A stretch of DNA of 47,667 bases from Gemmatimonadota bacterium (GTDB lineage Bacteria; Gemmatimonadota; Gemmatimonadetes; Gemmatimonadales; Gemmatimonadaceae), in contig NSHR01000014.1 in NCBI GenBank assembly GCA_002737115.1, positions 1 through 47,667 of the forward strand, read 5' to 3'. Positions within the stretch are counted from its first letter, which is position 1. Each line of letters starts with the position of its first letter. The position numbers and the translations under genes are program-made. The notes beneath the pieces were generated by a model that saw nothing but the letters and a program-made list of their open reading frames with translations, searched no databases and had not been told where the DNA came from. Shown here piece after piece: positions 17,676 to 26,800 of this stretch.

Positions 17676-18084
17676 TCGGCACCGCCGACAGCGCCATCGA
17701 CACCGGACAACCCACCTTCGCCGCGTTCGCCTTCTCGCGGAAAGTCGCGTCGTCGATTCCCGGCACCACCGCATCGAGCGTGAGCACGATGCCGGCCATC
17801 GACCAGTCGAAGCCCTGCTGTGCCATGGTGATCACCGACTCCACGTGCAGCGCGGTCGGCGGAAAGCCCGCACCAGTGAGCTGGAACGACAGCGCCATGG
17901 CAAAACATCCGGCATGCGCCGCCGCGATCAGCTCCTCGGGGTTGGTGCCACTTCGCCCCTCGGCATCGGCAAACCGCATCTTCGTGGAGTACGGCTGCTC
18001 CGCCAACACCCCGCTCGGGGTGGTCAAGCTACCCGCGCCTTCCAATCCCGTGCCCTGCCAGACGGCCTTTCCACTACGACGCAT
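17644..18084 (-). CDS. OsmC-family peroxiredoxin
   Basis: This 146-residue cytoplasmic protein reduces organic hydroperoxides with two conserved cysteines, seen here as C60 in AAHAGCFAMAL and C126 in KVGCPVSMAL, at the spacing normal for the OsmC subgroup. A strong AGGAGTG ribosome-binding site precedes the ATG at 18082-18084. Its end overlaps the convergent dehydratase gene. OsmC proteins are usually induced by osmotic or peroxide stress; no operator is obvious here. Confidence 0.93.
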   Translation of the reverse strand: MRRSGKAVWQGTGLEGAGSLTTPSGVLAEQPYSTKMRFADAEGRSGTNPEELIAAAHAGCFAMALSFQLTGAGFPPTALHVESVITMAQQGFDWSMAGIVLTLDAVVPGIDDATFREKANAAKVGCPVSMALSAVPITLEATLRAE

Positions 18085-18217
18085 CGATCACTCCTGCTGA
18101 TAAGCGGTGTTGAACAGTGGTGCCCGGTGATGTACTCACGGCTGAACGGCGAATCCGCGCGCTTGGTGCCCGGGGGCACCGCGTGTCCGTTGTCGATCCC
18201 CGATCACGGACCCGAAA

Positions 18218-18259
18218 CACAGCGGGGGAGCATCTCGTGAGAGACGCTCCCCCGCTGTG
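18218..18259. terminator. Very strong hairpin downstream of the Bor-like genes
   Basis: CACAGCGGGGGAGC and GCTCCCCCGCTGTG form a perfect 14-bp stem, extended inside by TCTC/GAGA. It lies 16 nt beyond the stop of the leftward Bor-like gene pair and upstream of the OsmC gene. It can act as a terminator for the lipoprotein operon, although no T-run is present. The rest of 18085-18217 shows no gene. Confidence 0.7.
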
Positions 18260-18274
18260 CCCATCGCGTGTGAT

Positions 18275-18577
18275 CTACTTCGCGACTGGCCCAGACGCAC
18301 AGGTAATCTTGGCGTGCATCGGCGTGAAGAGGCTGTACGTGATTGCGCCGACCAATTCATTCAGGAAGCTGCGTTCGGTCACAACCGAGGCGACGCCCTG
18401 AGGACAGGCCTGCTTGGCATCGATCGCCGGCGGCGCGACCAAGCCATAAACAAACGAAAGCTGCCACTGCTTGTCGATCACCGTGGCTGCGGGCGGCGCG
18501 CCCGTGTTGACAGTGACGCGATAACAGGCGCCAAGTGCGACCAACGCCACCACGGAAACGATTCGAGTGATGCGCAT
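18275..18577 (-). CDS. Bor-like lipoprotein 1
   Basis: This short exported protein of 100 residues has a lipobox ending VALGAC. The mature part carries the Bor signature: a VYGLVAPPAIDAKQACP segment, then VASVVTERSFLNELVGAITY and FTPMHAKITCAS. The pattern is that of phage lambda Bor and its chromosomal relatives: a two-Cys small lipoprotein linked in enterobacteria to serum resistance. Function in a free-living bacterium is unknown. The ATG at 18577 is preferred because AAGGAG lies 8 nt upstream; an ATG two codons earlier overlaps the stop codon of the upstream paralogue. It is cotranscribed with Bor-like 2. Confidence 0.75.
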   Translation of the reverse strand: MRITRIVSVVALVALGACYRVTVNTGAPPAATVIDKQWQLSFVYGLVAPPAIDAKQACPQGVASVVTERSFLNELVGAITYSLFTPMHAKITCASGPVAK

Positions 18578-18582
18578 GATCA

Positions 18583-19035
18583 TTACTCCTTGGCCGAGGT
18601 CACGTCACCGAACTGCACGGCGACTGGGCGATCCAGCTGCGCGGAACGCGCGGCCGCTTGCTGTAGCACGTCAGAGAACTGAGAATCGGTTGCCGACACG
18701 GCAACGTGCACGATCTCGGTGCCGGTCGGCAGCGCCGCCGTGCCCGAGGCACAGGTCATCCGAACCGTCTGCGGTGCCCAGATGCCAAACGTCAGGGCGC
18801 TTAACAATCCGTTCGGGAAGCTCGTCAGCGTCTCGACGGTGGCCACGCCACTCGGACACTTCGTGCGGGCGTCGATTGGCGTCGCGGCGACGAGGCCGAA
18901 AACCCAAGTGGACACCCAATTCTGTTGAACGACCGTTTGACTTGGCGCGCGACCGGTCTGCACCACCTGCCTAAAGCAGGCCGTTGTCGATGCCAGCAGA
19001 AGCGCGCCAAACATCAGCGTTTTCCAGCGATTCAT
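18583..19035 (-). CDS. Bor-like lipoprotein 2 with C-terminal extension
   Basis: This 150-residue lipoprotein has a lipobox ending ASTTAC. Residues about 40-105 repeat the plan of the downstream paralogue: STWVFGLVAATPIDARTKCP, VATVETLTSFPNGLLSALTF, IWAPQTVRMTCAS. It differs in having about 45 extra C-terminal residues with an Ala/Gln-rich helix. A GAGGAG ribosome-binding site precedes the ATG at 19033-19035, and its stop codon overlaps the possible first ATG of the next gene. The pair is clearly a tandem duplication that has diverged. Confidence 0.78.
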   Translation of the reverse strand: MNRWKTLMFGALLLASTTACFRQVVQTGRAPSQTVVQQNWVSTWVFGLVAATPIDARTKCPSGVATVETLTSFPNGLLSALTFGIWAPQTVRMTCASGTAALPTGTEIVHVAVSATDSQFSDVLQQAAARSAQLDRPVAVQFGDVTSAKE

Positions 19036-19201
19036 GAATGCTCCTCTTCGGTAAGACGATGATTGAGAAGTGCCGGACTGTGCGTTTAAATGTAGCGCCT
19101 GCCTGGACGCGGCGCCATGGCGCGTGAGTCGATGGAATGCCGCGAGCCGACCGTGATGATCCGCTCTTGCCGACTTACGCACAACCCGATAGTTCACTCG
19201 T

Positions 19202-19453
19202 ATGCCAAACCACCCCACGCTCAAGGCGATGTGCTGTAGCCGCCGAGTCCGATATGCCGCGCTGTCGCTGCTGACGTTGCTCGTGTCGGCGTCATCGCAT
19301 GTTCAGTCTCAGGCCCAGCAACGCCGCTGCCCGCAGTTCGCCCGGGTGCCGGGCTACGGCGCGTGCACCAATATCTCCGGCAACAGCTGCGGCTTCTGCA
19401 CGTATCGGTGCAACGACGAGACCGTGGTTCGCTGGAACGTGTGCGGGGGATAA
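19202..19453 (+). CDS. Small secreted cysteine-rich protein, unknown
   Basis: The 83-residue protein has a signal segment (about 17-38, ending QSQAQQ) and a mature part of about 45 residues with six cysteines: CPQF, GACTN, NSCGFCTYRC and NVC. The density suggests a disulfide-stabilised mini-domain. I recognise no family. A second ATG at 19229 would leave a more compact signal peptide. The stop overlaps the probable GTG start of the next gene by 13 nt, which suggests that the two are expressed together. Confidence 0.55.
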   Translation: MPNHPTLKAMCCSRRVRYAALSLLTLLVSASSHVQSQAQQRRCPQFARVPGYGACTNISGNSCGFCTYRCNDETVVRWNVCGG

Positions 19454-20625
19454 TCGCGCGCGCCCTGCGGACAATCGCGCGTATCGTGATGGTGTGCGCG
19501 CTGCCGGCGGGCGCCCTGGCGTGTGATCGCACGGAGCCGGCGACCGACGAGGCCCCGCCCGCACTCCGGGCGGCCATGGCGACGCGTACGATCTATCCGG
19601 CCAAGCGGGAAGAGTGGCGCACCGACATTACGGAGCACACCGACAGCACCATGGTACCGATGGTATTTCGGGCCGGTGGCACCACGGTGGCGCTGCTGCA
19701 GGCGTCGCCGATGCGCATCTCGCTGTTCGAGCTGAATCGGCGCGGGATGTTGCTGGCCACGCGCCCGGTGCGGATCGACTCGGTGCTCAATGCGGCCGTT
19801 CCGCGCGACATCATTGCCCCCACCGAGCTGTCGCGTATCACCGACGAGGGTCAGGTCGATGTCATCGATAGCGTGACCAGCACGCTGGTCCGCGAGTCGA
19901 TCGGCGGCTTCATGTTTCGTCGCGAGCTCCCGTTGCTGCGCGGCGGCAGCGGCAAGCTCTGCACGCTGTTTCCGGCCACGCTGCTGCATGTGCGCGCGTT
20001 GGGGCAGCGCAACGTGCTCGAGGCGTTCACCCTCACGGCCAACCCGAACGACGATGCGCTGGTGGGCCGACACCGACTGACTGTTGCGCCGTCGTCGCGG
20101 CTACGGTGGGGCAATGGTGACTCGCGGCGGTGCGTGCTGCTCGCCGATCGCGAGGTGCTGATCGTGAGTGCGCCCGCCGACCCCAGCACCGGTGTGTCGC
20201 CGCAACTCACCGCGTTACGTGCGCCGGGCGATTCGGGGCCGCCGCCCACCATTGAGCGTCGTGGTAGTGCGGCCGACAGCGCACGCCTGCGGCAGCCGTT
20301 CATCGTCGATGCCGCCATCGTGGATGGCGGCTTCGTGGTGTTGGTGGGACTCGAGTCGGACAGCCAGGGGCGCGTGCTGGACTACTACGACGAGCGTGGA
20401 CGGTATATCCAGAGCGCGATGTTGCCGTTCACGGCGTCGGCGATGACCGGGGCAGGGCCGCGCTTTCTGGCGCTGCATCAGGACGCGCGTTACCGCTGGT
20501 GGCTCTCGTCGTGGCTCACGCCCATGGCCGCGCACGGTGCCACCGCGCCGTCGGAGCCGCGGCAGCTCGATGACGCGCCGGAACGACAGCTGTTTGCGCG
20601 GCCCACCCGTGCGCGGCGGCCGTGA
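19441..20625 (+). CDS. Exported protein of unknown function (propeller-like, possible lipoprotein)
   Basis: This 394-residue protein has an Arg-containing start and hydrophobic segment ending PAGALACDRTEP, which could be an unorthodox lipobox. The rest is rich in short beta-strands with Asp/Arg turns, such as ALLQASPMRISLFEL, FIVDAAIVDGGFVVLVGL and RVLDYYDERGRYIQS, consistent with a beta-propeller sensor or binding protein of the kind common in this phylum. I chose the GTG at 19441 because it gives a basic n-region before the hydrophobic core; the ATG at 19489 would leave too short a signal. No catalytic motif is seen. Confidence 0.6.
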   Translation: MRGIIARALRTIARIVMVCALPAGALACDRTEPATDEAPPALRAAMATRTIYPAKREEWRTDITEHTDSTMVPMVFRAGGTTVALLQASPMRISLFELNRRGMLLATRPVRIDSVLNAAVPRDIIAPTELSRITDEGQVDVIDSVTSTLVRESIGGFMFRRELPLLRGGSGKLCTLFPATLLHVRALGQRNVLEAFTLTANPNDDALVGRHRLTVAPSSRLRWGNGDSRRCVLLADREVLIVSAPADPSTGVSPQLTALRAPGDSGPPPTIERRGSAADSARLRQPFIVDAAIVDGGFVVLVGLESDSQGRVLDYYDERGRYIQSAMLPFTASAMTGAGPRFLALHQDARYRWWLSSWLTPMAAHGATAPSEPRQLDDAPERQLFARPTRARRP

Positions 20626-20658
20626 GCCACCAATACTGCACGGCACACCGCGCGGCGT

Positions 20659-23043
20659 TCAGCGCGTCGTGCCGCGCACCCGGTACAGATAGCTGAACTT
20701 CACGAACGCGCCGTCGGTCGTGCGCTGCACGTCGATGGGGCGCATCGTTTCGGTGGCGTCCACGCCCGTACCGTAACCCAGATACACCACCGTGCCCGGG
20801 CTTGGCAGGTAGCTCACCAGCACGTCGCCGCGGCCGAGCAGTGACTTGCGCGCTGAGAGCGGCGTGTACGTCCCGTTGGTGGCACGGCGCAGGAGCGGGC
20901 GCTCGGTGGCCGGATCGCGCAGCGCACTGCGGTCGCGCGATTCAACCTGTCCCACGAAGCGCAGGAAGAGCGCCCGTGAGAACTGGTACTCCAGCCGCAG
21001 GCGGGGCACCACCTGCGTGCTGAACAGCGAGCCGTCGCGCGCGCGGATGAACCGCTGATAGCGGAGCAGGGCACCGATGCGCACCTGCGTACTGGGACGC
21101 ACATCCACCTGGGCTTCCAGATCACGCCGTCGCACGGTGCCCGTCTCGAAGAATTCCGGATCGGTGCCGGCGGTAGCGGTGATGGTGGCACCCACGCGCC
21201 GCCACTGCGGCGTGTTCACGATGAGCGCCGTGCTGCTCGTGACCTGCTGCGCGCTGGCGGCAAAGGCCACGGTGTCGCGCCCGTTGGCCGAGGGGACGGC
21301 ATAGCTCGCGTAGCGCCGTGGGTCGAAGTCGATGCGCTGCAGGTCGGGCGTGACGCTCACCTTCCACCCACCACGCAACGTCATCGAGTTGTCGAGTGAC
21401 AGCGACGTTTCAAGGGGCGCGTCGCGCTGGGCAAAGGCGTTATACGTCCAGAGCGTGCTGCCGGTGAAGAAGTGTTGGCGCTGATCCCACCAGCCGCCGC
21501 GCGCGCCGAAGAATGTGAACCGCTGATTCATCTGCAGCTTGGTGAAGTCCACGCGGTTCACGAACCCCGACTGCGTCTGGAATCCCGGCGAGAACCCCTG
21601 AATCGAATAACGGAATCCGTAGCCGCGCCCGGAGCTGCCCACGTTGCCCTCCCAGAGGCTGCCGGAGCGCTTGGTACTGTCACTGGTGAGGCTGGCGGCG
21701 TAGCGCGCTTCCACACTGTACGTCTTCCGGAACTGCAGGCGTGTGTCGAATCCCGCCACCCGATTGAAGCGCGTGCCTACGCTGCGGTCGGTGAACACGA
21801 TGCCGGCGGTGCTTTCAGTGCCAAGGTCGCGGCGCAGGCGCACGATGGTGAACAGCGGATTCGCGCGGTCATCGCCGGTGCCGGTGGCGGCATCGAGCGC
21901 GGTGAGCAGCCCGATGTCGGTGCGCGGAATCTTGCCGGTGAGCTTGAGGGCGCCGAGCGGCTGCACGATGGAGCGGGTGTTCACGAGCTTGTTGGGCGCG
22001 TCGAACTGCTCGCTGCCTTCCACGAAGAACGGGCGCAACTCGGGATAGAAGTTGGCGAAACGCACGTCGCCCGGAATCTGTCCGACGTCGGTTTCTACTT
22101 GGCTGAAGTCGGGATTGGCGGTGGCATTCACCGTAAAGTTGGAGGTGATGCCCCAACGCACGTCACCGCCGCCCTCCCCCCGCGTGCCGCGCTGCCAGCC
22201 GGTGTTGCCGCCGGTGCTGTTGCGCGTGCCGCTGGTGGACGTGATCGACGTGGGCGTGAGGTCGAGCACGAGGCCGCGCTTGAGGCCGGTCATGCCGCGG
22301 AGGGCGCCGGCCTGTGGCGCGAAGCTCTGCACCGAGCGTGACGCCGGCGCCCAGGTGTCCTGATAGCCCGTGCGCTGGGTTTGCCGGACGACTTGCAATC
22401 CCCAGTCCTGCGTGGCGCCCGCCTGGAAGCGGATGGACTTGAAGGGGATGCGCAGCTCGACCATGAAGCCGTCGTCGAGGGTGCGTCCCTTCGACTGCCA
22501 GACGTAGTCCTGCGACAGGTCCACCGCCTGCAACGCGCCGCGGGAAACACCCGGTCCGGCCGACATTTCGGTGCGCATGCCGTCGGCCTGCACGCCGAAG
22601 GGATTAACCGCGAACACGAAGGAGCGGCGGCGATCGAGGAACGTGTCGAGATGCAGCGCGATCCAGTCGTCGCTGGCAATGCGGTCGCGCTCGGCGAGCG
22701 TGGCGCGCACGGTCCCCGGCGGCGCAAAGGCGCGGATGCCCACATACAAGGCCTCCGGTGCGTACCACACCCGCACCTCGATGGAGTCCTGCGCCGGGCG
22801 CCCGTCTACTGGGCTGTACGACGTGAAATCCGTGAGCAGGCTCGCTCGCTGCCAGGCCGGCTCGTCGAGCACCCCGTCGATGGTGACGGTGTCGTTGAGG
22901 CGCGGGGCGCGCACGTCGATACTGCGCGCGCGGCCGGAAAACACGTCCGCCGCGATGGGCGGAGTGGGCGGCGTGGGGCGCGCTGGCGGGGGGGCACCGG
23001 GACCACCGACGCTTTGCAGCAGGGCAAACAGGACAGGGAGCAT
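20659..23043 (-). CDS. DUF5916 outer-membrane protein with CBM9-like domain
   Basis: This 794-residue protein begins with a short hydrophobic leader and a Pro-rich linker. Residues about 45-230 form a CBM9-like sandwich, opening with TVTIDGVLDEPAWQRA and including FVFAVNPFGVQADG. The remainder is the DUF5916 beta-barrel region, with NPDFSQVETD, FYPELRPFFVEG and many alternating aromatic strands, ending in a strand-like FVKFSYLYRV before the last five residues. DUF5916 proteins are believed to sit in the outer membrane and are frequent in carbohydrate- or peptide-using bacteria, but no transport substrate is proven. It is convergent with the preceding gene and transcribed alone. Confidence 0.88.
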   Translation of the reverse strand: MLPVLFALLQSVGGPGAPPPARPTPPTPPIAADVFSGRARSIDVRAPRLNDTVTIDGVLDEPAWQRASLLTDFTSYSPVDGRPAQDSIEVRVWYAPEALYVGIRAFAPPGTVRATLAERDRIASDDWIALHLDTFLDRRRSFVFAVNPFGVQADGMRTEMSAGPGVSRGALQAVDLSQDYVWQSKGRTLDDGFMVELRIPFKSIRFQAGATQDWGLQVVRQTQRTGYQDTWAPASRSVQSFAPQAGALRGMTGLKRGLVLDLTPTSITSTSGTRNSTGGNTGWQRGTRGEGGGDVRWGITSNFTVNATANPDFSQVETDVGQIPGDVRFANFYPELRPFFVEGSEQFDAPNKLVNTRSIVQPLGALKLTGKIPRTDIGLLTALDAATGTGDDRANPLFTIVRLRRDLGTESTAGIVFTDRSVGTRFNRVAGFDTRLQFRKTYSVEARYAASLTSDSTKRSGSLWEGNVGSSGRGYGFRYSIQGFSPGFQTQSGFVNRVDFTKLQMNQRFTFFGARGGWWDQRQHFFTGSTLWTYNAFAQRDAPLETSLSLDNSMTLRGGWKVSVTPDLQRIDFDPRRYASYAVPSANGRDTVAFAASAQQVTSSTALIVNTPQWRRVGATITATAGTDPEFFETGTVRRRDLEAQVDVRPSTQVRIGALLRYQRFIRARDGSLFSTQVVPRLRLEYQFSRALFLRFVGQVESRDRSALRDPATERPLLRRATNGTYTPLSARKSLLGRGDVLVSYLPSPGTVVYLGYGTGVDATETMRPIDVQRTTDGAFVKFSYLYRVRGTTR

Positions 23044-23095
23044 CGCCCAAGGTTAATGGACACGCCCCCGCCTTGCGCCGTCGAGCGATCCGACG

Positions 23096-23542
23096 TCAAC
23101 CGCGCCGGTCTTTCACCCCGTGCCACGCCGCGTCCCGCGGCAGCAACAGCATATCGGGCGGCAAGTTCACCGCTCCGAAATCCCGAAGGTCTACTGTGAC
23201 GATGGCGCGAGCGGACAGGCGCACGGCCACCGCGATGACGGTCGCGTCGACGAGCCCCAGTGTCAGTGCACCGTACTGTATGCAGAGCGCGTGAGCATGC
23301 GCGAGATCGGCGTCGACACCCCATTCCACACGGAGCGCACCCACCGCCACATCGCGGCGAAACGCGGCCGCGGCGTCGGCGCCCACATGACGCGCCAGCA
23401 GGTAGTCTACCTCCGGCAGAATTGCCCACGGCAGCACCCAAGCGCGCGGATCCGCCTCGTAGATCGCGCGGACCGCGCGGTGGTGCACATCGTCGGCATC
23501 CACCAGCGCGATGATGCCGCCGGTATCTACGACGACGGTCAT
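23096..23542 (-). CDS. vapC: VapC-type PIN-domain toxin
   Basis: This 148-residue PIN-domain ribonuclease is the toxin of a VapBC pair. The acidic residues that hold the metal are D6 in VVVDTGG, E44 in ILPEVDYLL, D99 in GLVDATVIA and D118 in VTVDLRDF, so the active site is complete. VapC toxins cut tRNA or rRNA when freed from the antitoxin. The ATG overlaps the stop codon of the antitoxin gene by four bases, the normal arrangement. It is the last gene of the long minus-strand run. Confidence 0.93.
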   Translation of the reverse strand: MTVVVDTGGIIALVDADDVHHRAVRAIYEADPRAWVLPWAILPEVDYLLARHVGADAAAAFRRDVAVGALRVEWGVDADLAHAHALCIQYGALTLGLVDATVIAVAVRLSARAIVTVDLRDFGAVNLPPDMLLLPRDAAWHGVKDRRG

Positions 23543-23775
23543 CGACCGAAGTCGTCGCCCAGCAACTCCTCGCCGCGGGCACTCACATCGCCGCGCCCGG
23601 ATCGCCCGGCACCGATAGACTCAGGTGCAGCGACCGGCGCCCGATGGCGCACGTACTCGGCGACCGCCTCACGCACGAGCTCAGCCGCGGACCCGCCTTG
23701 CGCCCGCGCGAGCGCCTTGAGACGACGATAGTCGTCGGCGTCGAGATAGACGGTGGTTTTGGTTGGCTCTGACAT
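23539..23775 (-). CDS. vapB: VapB-type ribbon-helix-helix antitoxin
   Basis: The 78-residue protein starts with KTTVYLDADDYRRLKALA, a ribbon-helix-helix DNA-binding domain, and continues GGSAAELVREAVAEYV; the tail (about 50-78) is flexible and would wrap the toxin. As in other pairs it should neutralise VapC and repress its own promoter. The start codon lies inside the palindrome at 23772-23790. There is a 44-bp gap to the stop of the large DUF4175 gene upstream, so some read-through from the envelope operon is likely. Confidence 0.9.
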   Translation of the reverse strand: MSEPTKTTVYLDADDYRRLKALARAQGGSAAELVREAVAEYVRHRAPVAAPESIGAGRSGRGDVSARGEELLGDDFGR

Positions 23776-23790
23776 ATGGTAACCATATGT
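23772..23790. promoter_or_regulatory. Palindromic vapBC operator
   Basis: ACATATGGT-a-ACCATATGT is a perfect 19-nt palindrome overlapping the vapB start codon. Its position and symmetry fit a site bound by the VapB ribbon-helix-helix dimer, which would block both transcription and ribosome access. Confidence 0.75.
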
Positions 23791-23819
23791 GGTAGATGCC
23801 CGCGGGTCAACCTCGTTTG

Positions 23820-26800
23820 TTACTCACGCGGAGCCTCCGGCCGCCGCTTCGACCCCGCCAACACGCGGTAGTACTCCTCGACCAATGCGCGATACTCCGC
23901 CGGTGCCGCCGCACGAGCACCCGCCGCCGGCCGACCATCGGCGCCCAATCCCACCGAGCGATACAACGCGAACTCGAAGTTCTTGAGGCGCTCGAGCATC
24001 GCCGTCTGTAATTGCTCGAGCCCCTTCGGATCGCCGAACGCACGGCTGTTCTCGAGCTGACGCAACCCCTCGATGGCGCGATCGAGCTCACGCGTGTCCA
24101 CGCCCTGCGCTGCCGCTTCGCGACGGAGGCCTTCCGCGTTCTCGCGACGCAACCGGAATTCGCGCGCGAACTGTTCCGGCGTGCCCGACGGATTCATCCC
24201 GCCGTCGTTGCCGGTGGGCGACGCCTGCCCGGACGGCATGCCGCTGTTGGGCATACCACCATTCGGCATGCCGCCGGAGCGCGGCGCACCGTTCGGGTTG
24301 CCGCCGCGACCGCCGTTCGCCTGCTGGCCGCCTTGCTGGCCTTGGCCTTGACCCTGCTGTTGTCCCTGGCCTTGCTGCTGCTGGCCGCTCTGCTGCCCCT
24401 GTGCGCCCGGCTGGGCCCCCTGCTGGCCTTGTTTGTCAGCCACGCGCTCGCGCAGCGACTCCAACCCCTCCACCAGTGCCCGTGTGCGCTCCAGCGTGCG
24501 TTCCTGCGCGCGCGCCGCCGACTCGCCCGACATCGCGCCCGTGGCCGCCCTGAGCCGATCCGCCACGTCCTTCAAATTCTCGCCGATCTGTCCTTCGAAC
24601 TGCGACGCGTACTCGGCCGAGCCACCGCGAATCACCTGCTTGCTGAAGTCGATCTTGTCGGCCACCCGCGTGTCACGAATGGTCTCCGCCGCTTCACCCA
24701 ACTTGCCCGCCGCCTTGGGCTGATCACGACGCGCTTCACGCGCCAACCGATCGGCGTCGGCTTCGAGTGTGCGTACGTCCTTCCCCAACGCATCCTTTTG
24801 CTCGCCCAACCGCCGCTGCTGTTCGTTGCGCGTGTTCGGCGCCGCCCCCTGCATTTGCTTCACACTCTCGGCGATCTCCTGCTGTCGCGCCTCGAGATCG
24901 CGCGCGCGGTCGGCCAACTGCTGCACCCCACGATTGAGTTCGTTGGCGCGCGTGCCCTCGAGATTGCGCGCGGCTCGGTTCAGCTCTTCGAGCGCAGCAT
25001 TGCCCTGAGCCGCCGACCCGCTCGATGCCCGACGCATGGCATCGGCCGCTTGCTGCAGGCGCTGCGCAGCGTTGCCGAGCTCCGGGTTGTCCTGCTCGCG
25101 CGACAGGCGCTCCAGCCGACGCGCCTCTTCTTCAGCCTGACGCGCCAGCTCACGCTGCGCCCCGCTGTTGGCCTGCTGTCCCTGCGCGCCCTGTTGACCG
25201 CCTTGCTGTCCGCGGCCACTGCTCGACGACGCACCGCCACTGCTGCCCGACGCGCCACCGCTCTGCTGCTGGCCCAACCGCTGACGCATCGCTTCGGCCT
25301 GACGCTGCATTCGCTCGTTTTCCTGTTGCTGACGCTGGGCGAGCTGCCGCAGCTTCTCCAGCGTTTCGTCGACGGCTTGCTGCGCGCTCTGTTGCGACTG
25401 CGACTGCTGCTGCACGGCTTCGTACTGGTTGCGCAGCTTGTCGTTCTCCAGTTCGAACAGGTCGGCCAGATCTTCCGCCTTTTGTCCGCCTCCGCCACCA
25501 CCACCACCGCCGCCGCCGCCACCGCCCATTTGTACTTGCACGTCGCGGTACAACGCTTCGGCGCGCTGCAGATGCTGCAAGGCCTGTTGCTCGAGTGGCA
25601 ACGCATCGGTGCCGCGACCACGTCCCAACTGCTCCTCGGCCAGCTTCATCGCGGCGGCGGCCGTTTCCGTCTCCACGCGGATCTTGGCGAACATCGTGTC
25701 GCCGGCGGCGAGCCCACGCTCTTTCAGGCTGTTCGCCAGCTTCATGACTTCTTCGCGAAGCCGCCCTTCGGCGATCGTGAGCGTGGTGATGTTTTCGCGA
25801 CGCTTCTTGTCAGCGGTGCTGCTGCTGTCGCGCAACCAGTTGAAGGTGCCGGCCACCACTTCCTTCTGCCGCGCCACGAAACCTTCTGGCGATTCACCCT
25901 GTGGACCGCCACCGCCGCCTCCACCACCTTGTTGCTCGGCCTGCCGATAGTCCTTCGAAAACGGACGGATTTCGAGGAAGTACACATCGCTGCTGCCGGT
26001 GTGACCCGAGCCGTCCTTGGCGACGGCGTGATACGCCACCAAGTCACCCGGCACCAGCGACATCTCCTCCAGGAACAGCGTATGCGCCGCGCGCGCATCA
26101 CGCGGCCGACGCGTGGTGCTGTCCTGCATCACGATGCGCTTCTCGGCCCCGCCGTTCACCCGATAGCGCAGTTCGAGCGCAACCACGCCCAGGTCATCAC
26201 TGGCTTGCACGGCCACCGTCACTTCATCGGTATTCGACGCCTTGGTGTCGCGCCCCGGCTCTTCGATGGTGACCCGCGGGCCGCGATCGGGGATCGCATC
26301 GATCACGTACTCCACCGAGCCCGCCACTGTGGTGCCGTCGGTGGTGATCAGGTCCACGTGGTAGAATCCACTCTTCGCGACCTTGAAACGACCGGTCACC
26401 GCGCTGTCGCCATCGATCGTCATCGGCGCCGTCGTGCCATCGTCGAAGCGCAACACGCCGCTGGCGACCTTCCGCGTGACCGTGGCGTGCACCACCACGG
26501 TCGTACCAACAATCGCGGCCACATCACCGCCGTCTTCTACGTGCTCAGCCGGCATGCCGCTGTACGCCGGGAAGTTGAGATCAAGCGATACGTTCGACAC
26601 CGCCGGCAGGTCGTTCACCGTAAGTTTGTACGTGGGCGAGCGCACGTCGGCCGACTCCACGTAGTACTCGGTGGGCTTCGTGATGTCGAACAACCGCGAA
26701 CGGAAACGCGACGAGTCGGCTTCGGCACTCATGGGTAGCCGCTGCCACTCACTGGCCGAATCGCTGCGGAACACCAGTTCCGCGCCGTCCGCCGCGAAGC

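Noticed and set aside
24012-26738. A 908-codon open frame on the plus strand
   Set aside because: It is the antisense of the DUF4175 gene; GC-rich codon bias leaves the opposite strand open, and the translation is a Leu/Arg/Ala-rich run with no recognisable domain.
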